A model generated the notes under the pieces. It was not told where the DNA came from, ran no database searches, and saw only the letters and a list, made by a program, of their open reading frames with translations. Shown one piece after another: positions 16,200-24,732 of a stretch of DNA of 37,091 nt; position 1 is the first letter of the stretch, and every line of letters starts with the position of its first letter. The position numbers and the translations under genes are program-made. The stretch is from Bacteroidales bacterium (GTDB taxonomy: Bacteria > Bacteroidota > Bacteroidia > Bacteroidales > P3): assembly GCA_016283745.1 (NCBI GenBank), contig JAEENM010000123.1, positions 1 to 37,091 of the forward strand, read 5' to 3'.

Positions 16200-16358
16200 A
16201 CGAGCTATTTCAAACAATGCCACAACGGCCAATACTACCACGGCAACCACTGCCCGTACTGCAAACAAGACAAAAAGATCAGAATAAATAACGACGGACG
16301 GTACAGACACCGACACCACACAGAACAAATAGACACACAAAAAAACATAATACAGTAA
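16200..16358 (+). pseudogene. Zinc-ribbon gene remnant with start codon ATG changed to ACG
   Basis: This stretch encodes the locus tag once more (FKQCHNGQYYHGNHCPYC), followed by about 30 basic residues and a stop at 16358. The start of the kinase-like gene upstream reads ATGAGCAATTTCAAACAATGC-like; here the matching position reads ACGAGCTATTTC, so the initiator ATG appears mutated to ACG. The only in-frame alternative is a TTG at 16170 inside the preceding gene. A nearby ATG at 16189 is in another frame and yields a Thr/Ala-rich nonsense peptide. I read it as the decayed remnant of a tagged gene, or a very weakly translated mini-protein using ACG. It fills most of the 196-base gap before the PP2C gene. 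Confidence 0.5.
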
Positions 16359-16381
16359 ACAATTAAACAACATTCAATATT

Positions 16382-17998
16382 ATGAGTTTAGTAAACAACC
16401 TCGACAACATTTTCAAAAAAGGCGTAATAGGCAATGTGCGCAAGGCACAGGAAGACAGCCACGACATGGCTCTTAAAACCCCCAACGGCGACCTGTTTGT
16501 GGTTTGCGACGGCATGGGCGGACACGTTGGTGGCGCCAAAGCCTCCTCGCTGGCAGTGGAGAGCATCATAAGCTACATGAAAGGCCAATACTACCCCAAC
16601 CCCATAGATGCCCTGAACGGATCATTGCAGTTTGCCAACATGCAGATACTGGGCTTTGCCGACGCCCATCCCGAATACAAAGGCATGGGCACCACCGCAT
16701 GCATAGTGCTTATGCGCGATAACGATGTTTGGATAGCTCACGCCGGCGACAGCCGCATCTACCTCTACCTCGGCAAAGAACGTCAGCTGCACCGTATTAC
16801 CAGAGACCACTCCTTGGTACAAACACTTGTCGATTCAGGACAGATAACCGACGACGAGGCCGAACACCACCCCAACAAGAACCGCATTCTCAAAGCCCTC
16901 GGTATAAAACCCGAACTCAAGCCCACTTTCAACCACCTCAACCAACCCATACACCCCAAAAACGGCGACATATTCCTCATCTGCACCGACGGTCTGTGCG
17001 GCATGATCTCCGACAACACCATAGAGCGGGTACTGGGCGACAACACTTCACTCGCCAACAAAGGCGAAGTGCTTATCTCGCTTGCCATGCAGGGCGAGAT
17101 AGTGCAACCCGGAGGACAGGACAACTGCACCCTTGAACTGATACAGATAGACGGCAGCCCCTTCAAAACCAGCTATTTTCACTCCGAAAACCCCGTGGGC
17201 AGACCACAAGGAGGACAAGGCGGAAAAGGTTCGCGTAAGAAAACAACCATAATATTGGCAGCTGTAGCAGCAGTGGTTCTCGCCACCATTGTAGGTTTAA
17301 CAGCACTGTTTATCATCAATGCCAAAAGCAACGAACAAGAAAAAGAACGCCGAGCTGAATTAGAAAAACTGAAACAAGAAGTTAAAGATTGGGAAGACAG
17401 CTTAAATCGTTGTGATGAAAAAATCAATAAATATAATAATGACAAAGGTACTCTGGACTCTCAAATAAAGCAATTAGAAAAAGGCAAAAAACTCCAAACA
17501 ACTGAGGGGAAGCCTATAACCATTGATGATACAAAATCAAAATTAGAACAAATAGAAACAAATATTACATATACGAATACAAACAAAGAAAAAGTCCAAA
17601 AAACCATAAACAATCTTAACAAAAAAATAGATAGAATCGAAAAAGAGCTCAACAAAAAGAACGGAAACCAAGACACGAAAAAAGCGGACAAAGGAAAAAG
17701 CTTTACTAAAAAAACACCAAAAGCCGAAAATCCCCCTTCACCAGTTATCGCCTCTGGAACACCCACAACAGGTGATGCAAGTCTATCCGAGGAAGAAAAA
17801 CTAAACAATGAATTCAATGATCTTTACAACCAACTTAAAACAGACGAGAAATGGCAGCTCAATGTGTACTTATCCCCATTGTTTTCGAAAGGAACAAAAA
17901 AGAACATGAATACTCTGAAAAACCTTTGGGAACAAAATCCAATTAATAAGAAAAAAGATATGATTTCTGAAATAAAAAAAGCGAAACCGAAAAAATAA
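16382..17998 (+). CDS. PP2C-type Ser/Thr phosphatase, TM, coiled coil and periplasmic C-terminal module
   Basis: Residues 1-257 form a PPM/PP2C phosphatase that removes phosphate from Ser/Thr. Metal and phosphate motifs are intact: QEDSHD (Asp25), VCDGMGGH (Asp43), GMGTTA, AHAGDSRIYL, CTDGLCGM (Asp203) and GGQDNCT (Asp247). A single TM helix (about 288-313) follows, then a Lys/Glu/Asn-rich coiled coil (315-420), a linker, and a module at 468-538 shared with two FHA proteins and the first lipoprotein of the operon. The phosphatase faces the cytoplasm and the module the periplasm. The tail is visibly more AT-rich than the catalytic part. It is the only phosphatase in the locus, so it should oppose all the kinases. 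It resembles PstP/PppA-type phosphatases in role but not in the tail. Confidence 0.95.
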   Translation: MSLVNNLDNIFKKGVIGNVRKAQEDSHDMALKTPNGDLFVVCDGMGGHVGGAKASSLAVESIISYMKGQYYPNPIDALNGSLQFANMQILGFADAHPEYKGMGTTACIVLMRDNDVWIAHAGDSRIYLYLGKERQLHRITRDHSLVQTLVDSGQITDDEAEHHPNKNRILKALGIKPELKPTFNHLNQPIHPKNGDIFLICTDGLCGMISDNTIERVLGDNTSLANKGEVLISLAMQGEIVQPGGQDNCTLELIQIDGSPFKTSYFHSENPVGRPQGGQGGKGSRKKTTIILAAVAAVVLATIVGLTALFIINAKSNEQEKERRAELEKLKQEVKDWEDSLNRCDEKINKYNNDKGTLDSQIKQLEKGKKLQTTEGKPITIDDTKSKLEQIETNITYTNTNKEKVQKTINNLNKKIDRIEKELNKKNGNQDTKKADKGKSFTKKTPKAENPPSPVIASGTPTTGDASLSEEEKLNNEFNDLYNQLKTDEKWQLNVYLSPLFSKGTKKNMNTLKNLWEQNPINKKKDMISEIKKAKPKK

Positions 17999-18038
17999 CT
18001 GTTATTTGCAAACTATTTATTCTAAATTGTAAAAACCA

Positions 18039-19118
18039 ATGAAAGTAATAACCATAGGGCGCGACAGCAAAAAAAACGACATTGCGGTGAACGACCCACT
18101 TGTAAGCCAGCACCACCTGCAGATTGTTGTTGACGACAGCGACAATGTGTATGTGGCCGATATGGGTTCCGAAAACGGCACATACGTCAACGGACATCGC
18201 ATAACAGGCCAAACACTCCTGCGTTCGGACGACAAATTGCGCATAGGCTCCACTACCCTGCCGTGGCACAGTTATATAGGCATAGCCGCATCGACTATCG
18301 ACGACAAACCCGATACGGAAAACGGCGACGAGCATGGCGAAGGCGAAGACAACGCCGACGGACAAAACAGAAAGAAAAAATGGATAACTGCGGCGGTGGC
18401 AGCCATGCTGCTGGCCGCTATTGTGTCCATTGCACTGCTGGCACACAGCAACAGGCAGAAAGAGGCCGAGATAGCAAAACTGAAAACCACTATCGACAGT
18501 CTTAACTCCAACAACGAGCTTCGCGGACTGAAAAAAGAGCTGAAACTGATAACAAATAAAATCAACGAAATAGAGAGTCTTATGAAGCGGCAGCAAAAGC
18601 ATCAAGATTCGCAACTCGACACCTTCAAAAACCGCCCACACCCAAAGCCTCCCAAAGACGTAAAGAAAAAAAATGTCAAAGAACGGCCAATTTTAGCTCC
18701 AATGTCGGGGAATTCGGGCAATTATATGGACGAGAAGCACATGTCGGACCAATTGGCCTCGTTGCGGAACAAACGACATGAATTAGAACGCACTATCGCC
18801 CTAAAAGAGGGAGAATTTAACGGTGACAAAAAAACAAGTCAAAACAAATACTCATCGAAATCTGAAACATCCAATGTACCCCACCACAAAAAAAACGCTT
18901 TCTCCGAGGAGGAACAACTCGACAGAGAATTCGATGAGCTTTACCGACAGCTTAACACAAAAGAAAACACCGAGTGGCGGGACAATGTATTCAATTCTGT
19001 TTTAGGAAAAGGCACTAAAAGGGAAATGGTTGTTCTGAGAAACCTCTGGCAGAATTATACTATTGAACAGAAAAAAGAGATGATTACGGAAATAAATAGA
19101 GTAAAACCGAAAAAATAA
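18039..19118 (+). CDS. FHA-TM-coiled coil protein with periplasmic C-terminal module
   Basis: A 359-residue single-pass protein. FHA domain at 1-80 (MKVITIGRDS, VSQHHLQIV, ENGTYVNG, ending STTLPWHSYI). An acidic linker leads to one TM helix (about 115-135), a coiled coil (137-187), and a C-terminal module (288-359, FDELYRQL, EWRDNV, GKGTKREM, MITEINRVKPKK) that is the closest match to the tail of the PP2C protein upstream. FHA inside and module outside is the predicted topology. The first 30 coding bases are identical to those of the next gene, which marks them as duplicates. Pairing with the PP2C protein through the shared periplasmic module is an attractive but untested idea. Confidence 0.92.
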   Translation: MKVITIGRDSKKNDIAVNDPLVSQHHLQIVVDDSDNVYVADMGSENGTYVNGHRITGQTLLRSDDKLRIGSTTLPWHSYIGIAASTIDDKPDTENGDEHGEGEDNADGQNRKKKWITAAVAAMLLAAIVSIALLAHSNRQKEAEIAKLKTTIDSLNSNNELRGLKKELKLITNKINEIESLMKRQQKHQDSQLDTFKNRPHPKPPKDVKKKNVKERPILAPMSGNSGNYMDEKHMSDQLASLRNKRHELERTIALKEGEFNGDKKTSQNKYSSKSETSNVPHHKKNAFSEEEQLDREFDELYRQLNTKENTEWRDNVFNSVLGKGTKREMVVLRNLWQNYTIEQKKEMITEINRVKPKK

Positions 19119-19139
19119 TAGCAAAACTATAATAATCCG

Positions 19140-20213
19140 ATGAAAGTAATAACCATAGGGCGCGACAGCGCGAGCAACGAGATAGCGATATCCGACCCCA
19201 AAGCGAGCCGGACACACCTTCAGTTAGTGATGGACGACAACGGAAACATATTTGCCGTTGACCTCGATTCCACCAACGGTACGTTTATAAACGGACAACG
19301 CATAACGGGCCAGGCGCCCTTGCATCCGGGCGACGATCTTCGCATTGGCGACACCTCGCTGCCGTGGCTTAATTACCTGCAAACCTCCCCTGTCCGCACT
19401 CCATCAGCGACTCCCGCCAGTGGCCCACAAAACTCCAGCAACGGACAAGGCGGCGGTAAAAAGAAAGCCCTTATATGGATAATAGTCGCATCGGCCGTGG
19501 TGCTTATAGCTTTGGGCATCGGTTTGGTAATGCTTTTCAACAATGGCGGTAATACTCCCGAAGACTCTGAATCCGAATACACCCCCGAACCTGGCAGGAC
19601 AATTGTCGATGTTGATGTAGAACAAGGTATTGAAGTCAAACCCGATCCAAAAGAAACAAAAAAGAAAACTCCCGACCCCAAACTGTTGCAACTCGATCAG
19701 CAATTTGAAAAACTCTTCAATGAACTTAAAAAAGCTGAAAACAAGCAATGGAAAGATAGTGTAATAAAAGCGCTAAATTTAAATATAAATGACGTTAATA
19801 TACTAAAAGAAAAATTCAATAATTCACCCGAGAAGGAAAAACAGCGAATAATTGAAAAAATAAATGGTGCAAAGCCGAAATCAAATAGTTCAAATGTCGA
19901 TGTCAAGCCAATAGGAACAGAGCCTGATTTGTTACAACAGAAATTTCAAGCTTTATGTGATGACTTGGAAAAAAGTGATAATAAAGATTGGAAACTTAAT
20001 GTATTAGAGGTTTTAAAAGAAAAAAAGATTATTAATAAAAAGAACATGGGCACTCTAAAAGAGTCATTCTCCACATCTGACCCCAAAACCAAGCTACTAA
20101 TAATAAGTACCATAGAAGATCTCAAACCAAACACTACGTCTTCCAAGTCTACTCAACAAGAAATTGACAACAAAAAGGAGAATGCTCAAAACAGTAAAAG
20201 CACAAAGAAATGA
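19140..20213 (+). CDS. FHA-TM protein with two periplasmic C-terminal modules
   Basis: A 357-residue paralogue of the preceding gene. FHA domain at 1-80 (ASRTHLQLV, TNGTFINGQRI, ending DTSLPWLNYL), TM helix at about 110-133, and then two tandem copies of the locus module: about 184-247 (FEKLFNELKKAENKQW to IIEKINGAKPK) and 263-331 (FQALCDDLEKSDNKDW to IISTIEDLKPN). Unlike its neighbour it has no coiled coil between TM and module. The module-encoding part is AT-rich. It overlaps the following kinase gene by four bases (ATGA), so FHA protein and kinase are probably made in step and may act as a pair. Confidence 0.92.
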   Translation: MKVITIGRDSASNEIAISDPKASRTHLQLVMDDNGNIFAVDLDSTNGTFINGQRITGQAPLHPGDDLRIGDTSLPWLNYLQTSPVRTPSATPASGPQNSSNGQGGGKKKALIWIIVASAVVLIALGIGLVMLFNNGGNTPEDSESEYTPEPGRTIVDVDVEQGIEVKPDPKETKKKTPDPKLLQLDQQFEKLFNELKKAENKQWKDSVIKALNLNINDVNILKEKFNNSPEKEKQRIIEKINGAKPKSNSSNVDVKPIGTEPDLLQQKFQALCDDLEKSDNKDWKLNVLEVLKEKKIINKKNMGTLKESFSTSDPKTKLLIISTIEDLKPNTTSSKSTQQEIDNKKENAQNSKSTKK

Positions 20214-21070
20214 ACGACTTGCCAAGACTGCCATATTACCATGTTGATCACCTGATAGCCGAGGGCGGCACAGCCCGCGTTTATTGGGGTGTAGACCTGC
20301 GCAGCGGTTACCCGGTGGCTATTAAAGAGCTGAAAATACGTCATTTCAAAAACCAGGCCATAAGGAACAACTTCAAAGACATCGAAGCGCAGATGTACCT
20401 GTATATGCAGCACCCCAACATACCCAAACTGGTGGACTTCATCGACATGCCTAACACCCATCAGATGTACATTGTAATGGAGTTCATTCAGGGCCGCACC
20501 CTTGAACAGTTCATCTACAATGAGATAGGTCTCATCCCAGAACAGAAAGCCCTGCCTATGTTCCTAGATATTCTCGACACAATGGCATACATACACAAAA
20601 AAGGCTACCTGCACCTCGACATAAAAACCAACAACGTGATGCTGAAACCCGACGGCGGAATTAAAATCATTGACCTCGGCATTGCCTCACGTATGACCGA
20701 CGCCTCCACCAACACAGGACACGGCTATGGCACACCTGCATATATGCCCGCAGAACAGTCGGAAAAACGATTGCTGGGCAAATACACCGACATCTTCGCC
20801 CTCGGAGTGGTGCTGTTCGAAATGCTCACCGGACGCCTTCCCTTCAACTCCGACAACCCCAACCCCACACAAAACATAGCCGAGATACGCAACAAAATAA
20901 AATACGAACCCACTCCAAAAATGAAACAGTTCTACCCTATGATTGGCGACGGACTGCAAGCTATAGTGGAAAAAGCCACAGCCAAAGAGCCGAGCCAACG
21001 CTACCAGACTTGCGAGGAATTTGCACATAGCATCAATGACTATCTAAAACAGAACAATAACAAACGCTGA
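20210..21070 (+). CDS. Soluble Ser/Thr protein kinase (HLD/DLG variant)
   Basis: A 286-residue eukaryotic-like protein kinase made of a catalytic domain only. Seen in order: Gly-rich loop IAEGGTARVY (about 16-25), VAIKEL with ATP Lys39, a candidate helix-C Glu59, catalytic loop LHLDIKTNN (Asp137, Asn142), Mg motif DLG (155-157), and YMPAEQSE in place of the APE motif. HRD is HLD and DFG is DLG; key acidic residues are kept, so it should be active, while loss of the HRD Arg suggests it does not need activation-loop phosphorylation. No TM helix or extra domain. It overlaps the FHA-module gene upstream and lies 45 bases before the FHA-ATPase, so it is a good candidate for the kinase acting on the secretion core. 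Confidence 0.95.
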   Translation: MNDLPRLPYYHVDHLIAEGGTARVYWGVDLRSGYPVAIKELKIRHFKNQAIRNNFKDIEAQMYLYMQHPNIPKLVDFIDMPNTHQMYIVMEFIQGRTLEQFIYNEIGLIPEQKALPMFLDILDTMAYIHKKGYLHLDIKTNNVMLKPDGGIKIIDLGIASRMTDASTNTGHGYGTPAYMPAEQSEKRLLGKYTDIFALGVVLFEMLTGRLPFNSDNPNPTQNIAEIRNKIKYEPTPKMKQFYPMIGDGLQAIVEKATAKEPSQRYQTCEEFAHSINDYLKQNNNKR

Positions 21071-21115
21071 ATACCAATTTGACAATCACGAACCACAAAA
21101 AAACACATAAATAAA

Positions 21116-24100
21116 ATGAAAGCAATAACAATAGGACGTCTTCCCGGTAACACAATAGTTCTAGAAAACCCAAAAGTGTCGCGCAACCACGCGAAAATCA
21201 CCCTCAACGACACCGGCACATACGAGATTATCGACCTCGGAAGTCTCCACGGCACCTACGTAAACGGCCGCAAAGTGAAAGGCAGCATGCCTGTAACCCC
21301 ACGAGACAGGATAGTACTTGCCAACCAAACCCTGCAAGGCGACTGGAGCAAGGCTTTCGACAGCATTCCCAACCCCGAAAAACCCGAACCTAAGATAATA
21401 ATAGAGACTCAACCTGAAAAGCCCAACGTGGCTCCCCCCGACTCGGTGCTGTACAATTTCGGCAAAAATGTAGAAAGCTTTTTCGGCGAATGGTCGCAGA
21501 CACTGAAAAGAAACGCCGAGGAATTGAAAAAACTCGTACGCCTGCAAAGCCATGGTCACGACACACGCCGCTACTCTGAAGATGTGTTCGACCTCTCGCT
21601 CGAACGATACAACTTCCTCTGCACCCAGATGACACAGCTGCTCAGCAAAATGGAAAGCGACAACGCCACCTTCCAACAGCAATACGACGATGACATGAAA
21701 AAGCTCGAAATAACCTACCAGTACCGCATGGGCAACAGTCGTAGCGAGACCGAGCTGGCAGCAGGACTGAGAGAGGTGGACGAACGCCGCCAGCAACTAC
21801 GAAACGGTTACGATAGCATACGCCGCGAAATGGCTTCCGTAATAAACAACACTATACAAGACTTCTACGCCGGCAACCCGCCGCTGTTCCCCAACCGTCT
21901 GGAGCTTGCCCCTTCAAACTCAGATGTATGGAACGCCACCCCTAAACAAAACGACGAGGCTCAAAATACCTTCTACATAGGCGAAACCACACACCAATTC
22001 AACTTTTGGGGAGAACGTGTTGAACTGAAAAAACGTGAATACCTCAAGGCACTGTGCGGCGGCAACGTCATTTTCAAATACAGCAAGAAAAACCGTCAGA
22101 CCTGTTTCGACACCGTAAACGCTCTGATATGCCGTATGCTGTCATGTACCACCAAGGGCGAGATGCGTTTGGTGATGGTGGATTTGAACGAGATGGAAGG
22201 CACATGCGCCACTTTCAAGAAACTGAACAAAGGTGTGTTCGAGATTATTTCGCGCTACGATGATTTTCTCCACACTCTCGACTCTTTGGCCTCGCGCACC
22301 GAAAACATCATACAAAACCTTCTGCAGGACGATATGGCCAACATAGCCGACTACAATCGTGGCAAATCCGAAAAAGTTGCATATACAATTCTTGTACTCA
22401 AAGACATACCTGCAGGATACGGCAACGAACTCGGCAACAAACTTTCGAACATAATGCGCAACGGCCCACGTGCAGGCGTATCAGTGATGGCATTGGTAGA
22501 CGAAGACGAAGCCAACCGCAACGAGGAAACTCTTAAGATGTACCGTCTGCTGCAAAAAAGCGCAAGCACCGCACAATGCGCCCTATGCGACCTCACATCG
22601 CCCGACAACGATGACGAGCAACACAAATCCGCCACAGCTGCACACTACGACGCCTTCCCCAGAAGCGTGATGTCGGCCATTGTGGAGAAAGTAAATCAAG
22701 CGATGGAGATAAAGCAGGAGACCATACTGCGTTTCAACGAGTATATGCTTCCCGAAAAACAATGGTGGACCGGACAGAGCGCCAACCGCATCGACCTGCC
22801 CTTCGGCCTGTCGAACGATATGAAAACCACAGCCCTGCAGATAACACAGGAAAGCGGACAGAACTCCGCCGTGGTAATAGGCATCCCCGGATCGGGAAAG
22901 AGCGTGTTCCTGCACACCATCATAGCCAGCGCCATAACCCACTACTCGCCTAAAGAGCTGCAGTTGTACCTGCTCGACTTCTCGGGAGTGGAGTTCAACG
23001 TTTATGCCAACCACAAGCTGCCCCACGCCCGCGTGATAGCCCCCGAAGCCGAACGCGAATTCGGTCTTAGCATACTGCGCGAAGTATACGAAGAAGGCAC
23101 TCGGCGTATGGACCTCTGCCGCGAAAACGGTGTTACCAACATCGTGGAACTCAAGCGCGTTAACCCCGACTTGGTGGTGCCGCGCCTGCTGGTGATAATC
23201 GACGAATTCCAAAAGATTTTCGAGATAGAGAACGACAACATAAGCAAGGAAGCGAACTCTAAAATTCATGCCATAATTCAAGAATACCGCAAGTTCGGCA
23301 TCAACCTTATATTGGCCACACAGAAACTGCCGGCCAAAAGCATCGTACCCTACGACCTTATTGCCAACCGCGTAGTGTTCAAGAGCGAACCCAACGATTT
23401 CAGCAACCTTATCAATTGGCCACGAATGATACCAGCTCCTCGGATGCTCACCGGAACCTGTATATACAACAACGAGTCGGGTGCCGAAATGGCGAACATG
23501 GTCACACGCTCGTATTTCATCAACGCATCCAAAGAACTAGAAGAATTACTTGATAGAGTACGTGCGTTTGCCGAACAAAACCCAAGCCTGAACGACAAGC
23601 ACGAGTTGCGCACCTTCCGCAGCGATGAATTGCCCATTTATGCGAAGAGGATCTGCTCAAATCGCCACACAACACCACAAGACATACCGCGCGAAGTGGG
23701 CGTTTATGTGGGCGAAAGCATTGCTATCTCGCCTTGCCACGTATATATGCCGCTTACCAAGGAGAGCAACAACAACATACTTATAATCGGTGGCGACCAG
23801 AGCGTGGCCAAAGGCATAGCCTACCACACTTTAATCTCAGAGTTGACCCAACACACTCCAAAATCTTGCAAAATGTACCTGCTGAACTTTATGATGCCCG
23901 ACGACCCGATGCAAAACCTCTTTGCAAACGACAGCTTCAATGTCATAAGCGATTTCGCCGACATAATGGAGATGAACAATGAGGAAGATGTGGCCACGAT
24001 ACTGGATTACATCATAAAAGATGTTATAGACGCGCGTAAAAAAGACCCATCTTTGCCGCTGGAACACGTCTACATCAACATTTTTGATTTCCAGCGCGGC

Positions 24101-24433
24101 AGAATGTTCGACAGCACAGGCATACGCAACGATTTCGAATCGGAACACGCACAGCAACTGGCCTACATCTTGAAAAACGGTCCTATGGTGGGAGTGTTCA
24201 CAACACTGCAAGTGGACAACATAACCAATCTGAACCGAATGGGTTACGACTCTCAAAAGCTGTTCTGCCACCGCATTGCTTTGCAGATGCCGGAACAAGA
24301 GTCCGACAAAATTGTGGGCAACTCGGCGGCCAACAAACTGCTGGTATTCAACCGTCCAGCAACAAAATACAGGGCTCTGTACTACAACAACGTTTACAAT
24401 TCAACAACAAAATTTAAACCATACAAGATATGA
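21116..24433 (+). CDS. FHA plus FtsK/SpoIIIE-type ATPase, EssC/EccC-like
   Basis: An 1105-residue protein likely to be the motor of a type VII-like secretion system. An N-terminal FHA domain (1-75: MKAITIGRLP, VSRNHAKI, HGTYVNG) is followed by a linker and a helical region (about 120-250). Three FtsK-like ATPase modules follow. The first (about 310-530) lacks a Walker A. The second (about 555-800) has Walker A GIPGSGKS (Lys595) and Walker B LLVIIDEF (Asp696, Glu697). The third (about 860-1100) has degenerate motifs (ILIIGGDQSVAKG, HVYINIFDFQ). EssC also pairs N-terminal FHA domains with tandem FtsK ATPases, but has two TM helices that I cannot see here. WXG100-like genes follow immediately, the first overlapping by four bases. 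A DNA-translocase role is the alternative but fits the neighbours poorly. Confidence 0.93.
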   Translation: MKAITIGRLPGNTIVLENPKVSRNHAKITLNDTGTYEIIDLGSLHGTYVNGRKVKGSMPVTPRDRIVLANQTLQGDWSKAFDSIPNPEKPEPKIIIETQPEKPNVAPPDSVLYNFGKNVESFFGEWSQTLKRNAEELKKLVRLQSHGHDTRRYSEDVFDLSLERYNFLCTQMTQLLSKMESDNATFQQQYDDDMKKLEITYQYRMGNSRSETELAAGLREVDERRQQLRNGYDSIRREMASVINNTIQDFYAGNPPLFPNRLELAPSNSDVWNATPKQNDEAQNTFYIGETTHQFNFWGERVELKKREYLKALCGGNVIFKYSKKNRQTCFDTVNALICRMLSCTTKGEMRLVMVDLNEMEGTCATFKKLNKGVFEIISRYDDFLHTLDSLASRTENIIQNLLQDDMANIADYNRGKSEKVAYTILVLKDIPAGYGNELGNKLSNIMRNGPRAGVSVMALVDEDEANRNEETLKMYRLLQKSASTAQCALCDLTSPDNDDEQHKSATAAHYDAFPRSVMSAIVEKVNQAMEIKQETILRFNEYMLPEKQWWTGQSANRIDLPFGLSNDMKTTALQITQESGQNSAVVIGIPGSGKSVFLHTIIASAITHYSPKELQLYLLDFSGVEFNVYANHKLPHARVIAPEAEREFGLSILREVYEEGTRRMDLCRENGVTNIVELKRVNPDLVVPRLLVIIDEFQKIFEIENDNISKEANSKIHAIIQEYRKFGINLILATQKLPAKSIVPYDLIANRVVFKSEPNDFSNLINWPRMIPAPRMLTGTCIYNNESGAEMANMVTRSYFINASKELEELLDRVRAFAEQNPSLNDKHELRTFRSDELPIYAKRICSNRHTTPQDIPREVGVYVGESIAISPCHVYMPLTKESNNNILIIGGDQSVAKGIAYHTLISELTQHTPKSCKMYLLNFMMPDDPMQNLFANDSFNVISDFADIMEMNNEEDVATILDYIIKDVIDARKKDPSLPLEHVYINIFDFQRGRMFDSTGIRNDFESEHAQQLAYILKNGPMVGVFTTLQVDNITNLNRMGYDSQKLFCHRIALQMPEQESDKIVGNSAANKLLVFNRPATKYRALYYNNVYNSTTKFKPYKI

Positions 24434-24705
24434 TGATTATAGACTATAAAAACAACATCTCAAGATTACGGTTACAAATGGCGGATTCCACAGATGAGAT
24501 AAGGAGTCAATTTGTAAAAATCGAAAGAATTTTCAATGAGTCCTAATCGGAATTATCAGAATGGGACAATAACCTGATTGACGATTTCAACAAAAGCAAG
24601 GGAGATTTTATCCTTTTTTGCAACACTTTGGATAACATATCGTACCGACTGAACGAATTAGAGAACAAACTGAGATGTCTCGAAAACAGGAAATATGATT
24701 TTTGA
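24430..24705 (+). pseudogene. WXG100-like gene interrupted by an in-frame TAA (codon 39)
   Basis: The ATG overlaps the ATPase stop by four bases. The reading frame runs 91 codons to TGA at 24703-24705 and is broken only by TAA at 24544-24546. Ignoring that stop, the product has WXG100 size and shape: a helix, a central Trp45 in LSEWDNNLIDDF, and a second helix. It aligns with the next gene around W, F and the block FCNTLDN (LCNVLDN in the neighbour). After the TAA there is no in-frame ATG to restart. It is either a recent nonsense mutant, a sequence error, or a read-through gene; one C-to-T change from CAA would explain it. No frameshift or loss of composition is seen, so any decay is recent. 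Confidence 0.7.
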
Positions 24706-24732
24706 ATAATTCACTTTAACAACAAACACATT

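Noticed and set aside
21116-24433. ATPase as a chromosome-pumping FtsK or conjugation coupling protein
   Set aside because: No FtsK gamma domain or TM segments, an N-terminal FHA domain, degenerate tandem modules and adjacent WXG100-like genes fit EssC/EccC better; no relaxase or mobility genes are nearby. A structural comparison could still change this.
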